Below, piece after piece: positions 5,207-6,594 of a stretch of 6,594 bases of DNA. The notes beneath the pieces are model-generated. The model was not told where the DNA came from. It did no database searches and saw only the letters and a list, made by a program, of their open reading frames with translations. A program made the position numbers and the translations under genes. The stretch is from an uncultured Actinomycetes bacterium (GTDB lineage Bacteria; Actinomycetota; Actinomycetes; S36-B12). The DNA is taken from the NCBI GenBank assembly GCA_903918595.1, contig CAIXFB010000002.1, forward strand, positions 1 to 6,594. Reading direction: 5' to 3'. Every line of letters starts with the position of its first letter. Position 1 is the stretch's first letter.

Positions 5207-6109
5207 ATGGATCACACTGCTTGGGCTGGCCGCATCGTCGTTGCTATCGATGGCTCCGTTTCCGCACTCAATGCTGCTCGTTGGGCGGCTGCGGAAGCTG
5301 TTGCGCGTGGACGGGGTTTGACTCTCGCGCACGCTCTCGTTCCGCCCGTAATGGGCGGCGGGTTTTCCATCGGTTTGCCACCTCGCCTAGACATTCTCGA
5401 CACTATGCGGGAGGAGGCCATGACGGAGCTGGGAAAGATCGCCGACGGGCTCGAGGGTGACGACATCACCATCGAAATTCAAATCGGTTCGGCCAGCGCA
5501 CTCATGATCCAAGCATCCGAGTCCGCAGATCTTCTTGTGCTCGGATCGCGAGGCCACGGTGGGTTCAAGGGTCTACTGGTTGGTTCGGTGGGAACCCAGG
5601 TTGCCTCCCATGCGCAGTGCCCCACGGTGATACTCCGTGAGCAGCCGCGCGCGAGTGCCCATCAAGTCGTCGTGGGCATTGACGGTTCGCCTCATTCCAT
5701 GGCGGCGATCGCTTTCGCATTCGATGAGGCCAGCCGGCACGGCTGGGAATTGATTGCCATCCATGCCTGGGACGTTCCTGCTTATGACCTCATCATCACC
5801 CCGCAAGGTGCAGTGCCCTTCCCGCTCGCCGACGTTGCAGATAGCGAGATTCGCCTCGCGGCCGAGGTCCTTGCAGGATTTAGAACGGACTACCCGGACG
5901 TGACCGTGCAAGAACGCCTGGTCCGAGCTCCAGCCGTGCAGGCGATTCTTGAGGCATCCGTTGATGCAGCGTTGATCGTGGTGGGAACCCGCGGCCACGG
6001 TCCTGCCGTTGGCGCTGTTCTCGGTTCAGTCAGCAACGGGCTTTTGCACCGTGCACCCGTGCCAGTTGCGGTTGTGCCCCTAATAGATGAAGAAGATGAC
6101 GTGGCATGA
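5207..6109 (+). CDS. universal stress protein with two tandem Usp domains
   Basis: 300 residues forming two Usp domains, about 8-144 and 153-291. Each begins with the strand-loop signature (VVAIDGS at 11-17, VVVGIDGS at 154-161). Each ends with the ATP-binding pattern G-2x-G-9x-G-S: G113, G116, G126, S127 in the first and G260, G263, G273, S274 in the second. Both sites are intact, so it should bind ATP, as M. tuberculosis Rv2623 does. It is cytoplasmic and probably signals stress or growth arrest. The tail is acidic (IDEEDDVA). The ATG at 5207 has only a weak TGGTAG before it; a CATTCT six bases upstream could serve a near-leaderless message. Its stop overlaps the CBS gene by 4 bases, so the two are made together. 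Confidence 0.93.
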   Translation: MDHTAWAGRIVVAIDGSVSALNAARWAAAEAVARGRGLTLAHALVPPVMGGGFSIGLPPRLDILDTMREEAMTELGKIADGLEGDDITIEIQIGSASALMIQASESADLLVLGSRGHGGFKGLLVGSVGTQVASHAQCPTVILREQPRASAHQVVVGIDGSPHSMAAIAFAFDEASRHGWELIAIHAWDVPAYDLIITPQGAVPFPLADVADSEIRLAAEVLAGFRTDYPDVTVQERLVRAPAVQAILEASVDAALIVVGTRGHGPAVGAVLGSVSNGLLHRAPVPVAVVPLIDEEDDVA

Positions 6110-6489
6110 GCACTGTCGCCGACATCATGTCGCGGCCGGCGCTTACCGTAGAGGTGGGCGACTCACTCTGGGATGCATGGCAATTGCTCTTTGTTTCTGG
6201 TCTTCGCCATCTGGTCGTCATTGACGCGAGCGGTGCCTGCATCGGCATGCTGAGCGACCGCAACATCCTCGCTGAAATCCCGACCACCCCGGAGCACCTT
6301 GGCTCGAAGCCGGTTCGTGACGTCATGACTCGAGTACCAGTGGTGTTTGCCCAGCCGGGTGATGATCTACGCGCCACTGCTCACATGATGACCGATAATC
6401 ATGCAGAGGCCCTTCCGGTAGTTGATGTGAATGATCGCCTCGTGGGCATCGTCACCGAGACTGACATGGTGCGCTGGATCGGGATCTGA
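6106..6489 (+). CDS. stand-alone two-CBS-domain (Bateman) protein
   Basis: 127 residues containing only two CBS domains, about 3-58 (VADIMSRPALTV to GMLSDRNIL) and 69-126 (PVRDVMTRVPVVF to GIVTETDMVRWI). Such pairs form one Bateman module, dimerise and usually bind AMP, ATP, NAD or similar ligands at a cleft. Size and make-up match M. tuberculosis Hrp1 (Rv2626c). In the usual G-x-x-[ST]-x-x-D ligand motif, the second domain is intact (T117, D120), but the first has Asn53 instead of Asp, so that site may be weak. ATG overlaps the Usp stop as ATGA with no ribosome binding site of its own, which points to translational coupling. It is a soluble regulator whose partner is not evident here. Confidence 0.92.
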   Translation: MSTVADIMSRPALTVEVGDSLWDAWQLLFVSGLRHLVVIDASGACIGMLSDRNILAEIPTTPEHLGSKPVRDVMTRVPVVFAQPGDDLRATAHMMTDNHAEALPVVDVNDRLVGIVTETDMVRWIGI

Positions 6490-6491
6490 CC

Positions 6492-6530
6492 CGCCACCCC
6501 CTCACGACTCGCTCCCCTTCTAGGGTGGCG
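6492..6530. repeat. inverted repeat between the CBS gene and orn
   Basis: CGCCACCC (6492-6499) pairs perfectly with GGGTGGCG (6523-6530) across a 23-base C-rich loop, followed by only two T. It could be a weak terminator for the Usp-CBS transcript. The right arm covers the likely -10 box of orn, so it might instead be a protein site, or chance in GC-rich DNA. Confidence 0.4.
6521..6526 (+). promoter_or_regulatory. -10 box TAGGGT for a leaderless orn transcript
   Basis: TAGGGT fits the TANNNT pattern and ends six bases before the orn ATG at 6533. That places the transcription start on the start codon. No Shine-Dalgarno sequence is present, as expected for a leaderless message. No clear -35 box is visible. 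Confidence 0.5.
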
Positions 6531-6532
6531 TT

Positions 6533-6594
6533 ATGGCAGCCAACGAACGTCTGGTCTGGATCGACCTTGAAATGACCGGCCTTGATCCCATAAA
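6533..6594 (+). CDS. orn: oligoribonuclease, first 20 codons only
   Basis: The visible N-terminus reads MAANERLVWIDLEMTGLDPI, the hallmark start of oligoribonuclease, a DEDDh-family 3'-5' exonuclease. It degrades RNA fragments of two to five bases to nucleotides and also the linear dinucleotide pGpG from c-di-GMP turnover. The first exonuclease motif is seen with the metal-binding Asp11 and Glu13. The remaining motifs (a later Asp and the His-x4-Asp region) lie beyond the window. It begins 43 bases after the CBS gene, with its own likely leaderless promoter, so it need not depend on the stress operon. Confidence 0.9.
   Translation, partial: MAANERLVWIDLEMTGLDPI

Noticed and set aside
5573..5998. 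Minus-strand ORF of 141 residues opposite the stress protein
   Set aside because: Antisense shadow of the second Usp domain; no motifs.

Overview
The window reads as chromosomal DNA from a bacterium of moderate-to-high GC, most likely an actinomycete (Actinomycetota). This rests on impression rather than a search. The supporting signs are several start codons with no Shine-Dalgarno sequence but a TANNNT -10 element five or six bases upstream (leaderless transcripts), a tandem universal stress protein next to a two-CBS-domain protein, an actinobacterial-style small helix-turn-helix protein, and an oligoribonuclease gene with the typical N-terminus. Nothing points to a plasmid, prophage or insertion sequence. 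There are no RNA genes, no CRISPR array and no gap over 300 bases without a gene.

Layout. Bases 1-1725 (minus strand) hold what looks like a three-gene operon, read right to left. It contains a 73-residue Cys/His-rich protein, a 73-residue helix-turn-helix protein and a DHA2-type drug efflux transporter whose 3' end lies outside the window. Its promoter has a consensus TTGACA box. The 17-base spacer is almost filled by a perfect inverted repeat, and a second, imperfect copy lies over the expected transcription start. The first two genes share a reading frame and are separated by one amber codon. From 1852 to 2557 (plus) lie a 66-residue two-helix membrane protein and a UPF0303/heme-degrading-like protein. 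The latter overlaps tail-to-tail with a secreted protein of unknown function (3251-2541, minus). That gene and a family IV (HSL-type) esterase (3250-4230, plus) start back to back on the same CATG.

From 4292 onward everything is on the plus strand: a CruF-like (DUF422) carotenoid-type membrane protein, a strong hairpin at 5128-5157, a tandem universal stress protein overlapping by 4 bases a two-CBS-domain protein, and the beginning of orn at the right edge.

Working together. The minus-strand operon is plausibly a locally repressed efflux system, with the small HTH protein as candidate regulator. The USP and CBS proteins are translationally coupled and probably both sense adenine nucleotides. 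The hairpin upstream of them resembles the core of a DosR/DevR box, which suggests stress or hypoxia control, although it could equally be a terminator. The carotenoid-type gene and the esterase look like single genes with no pathway partners in view.
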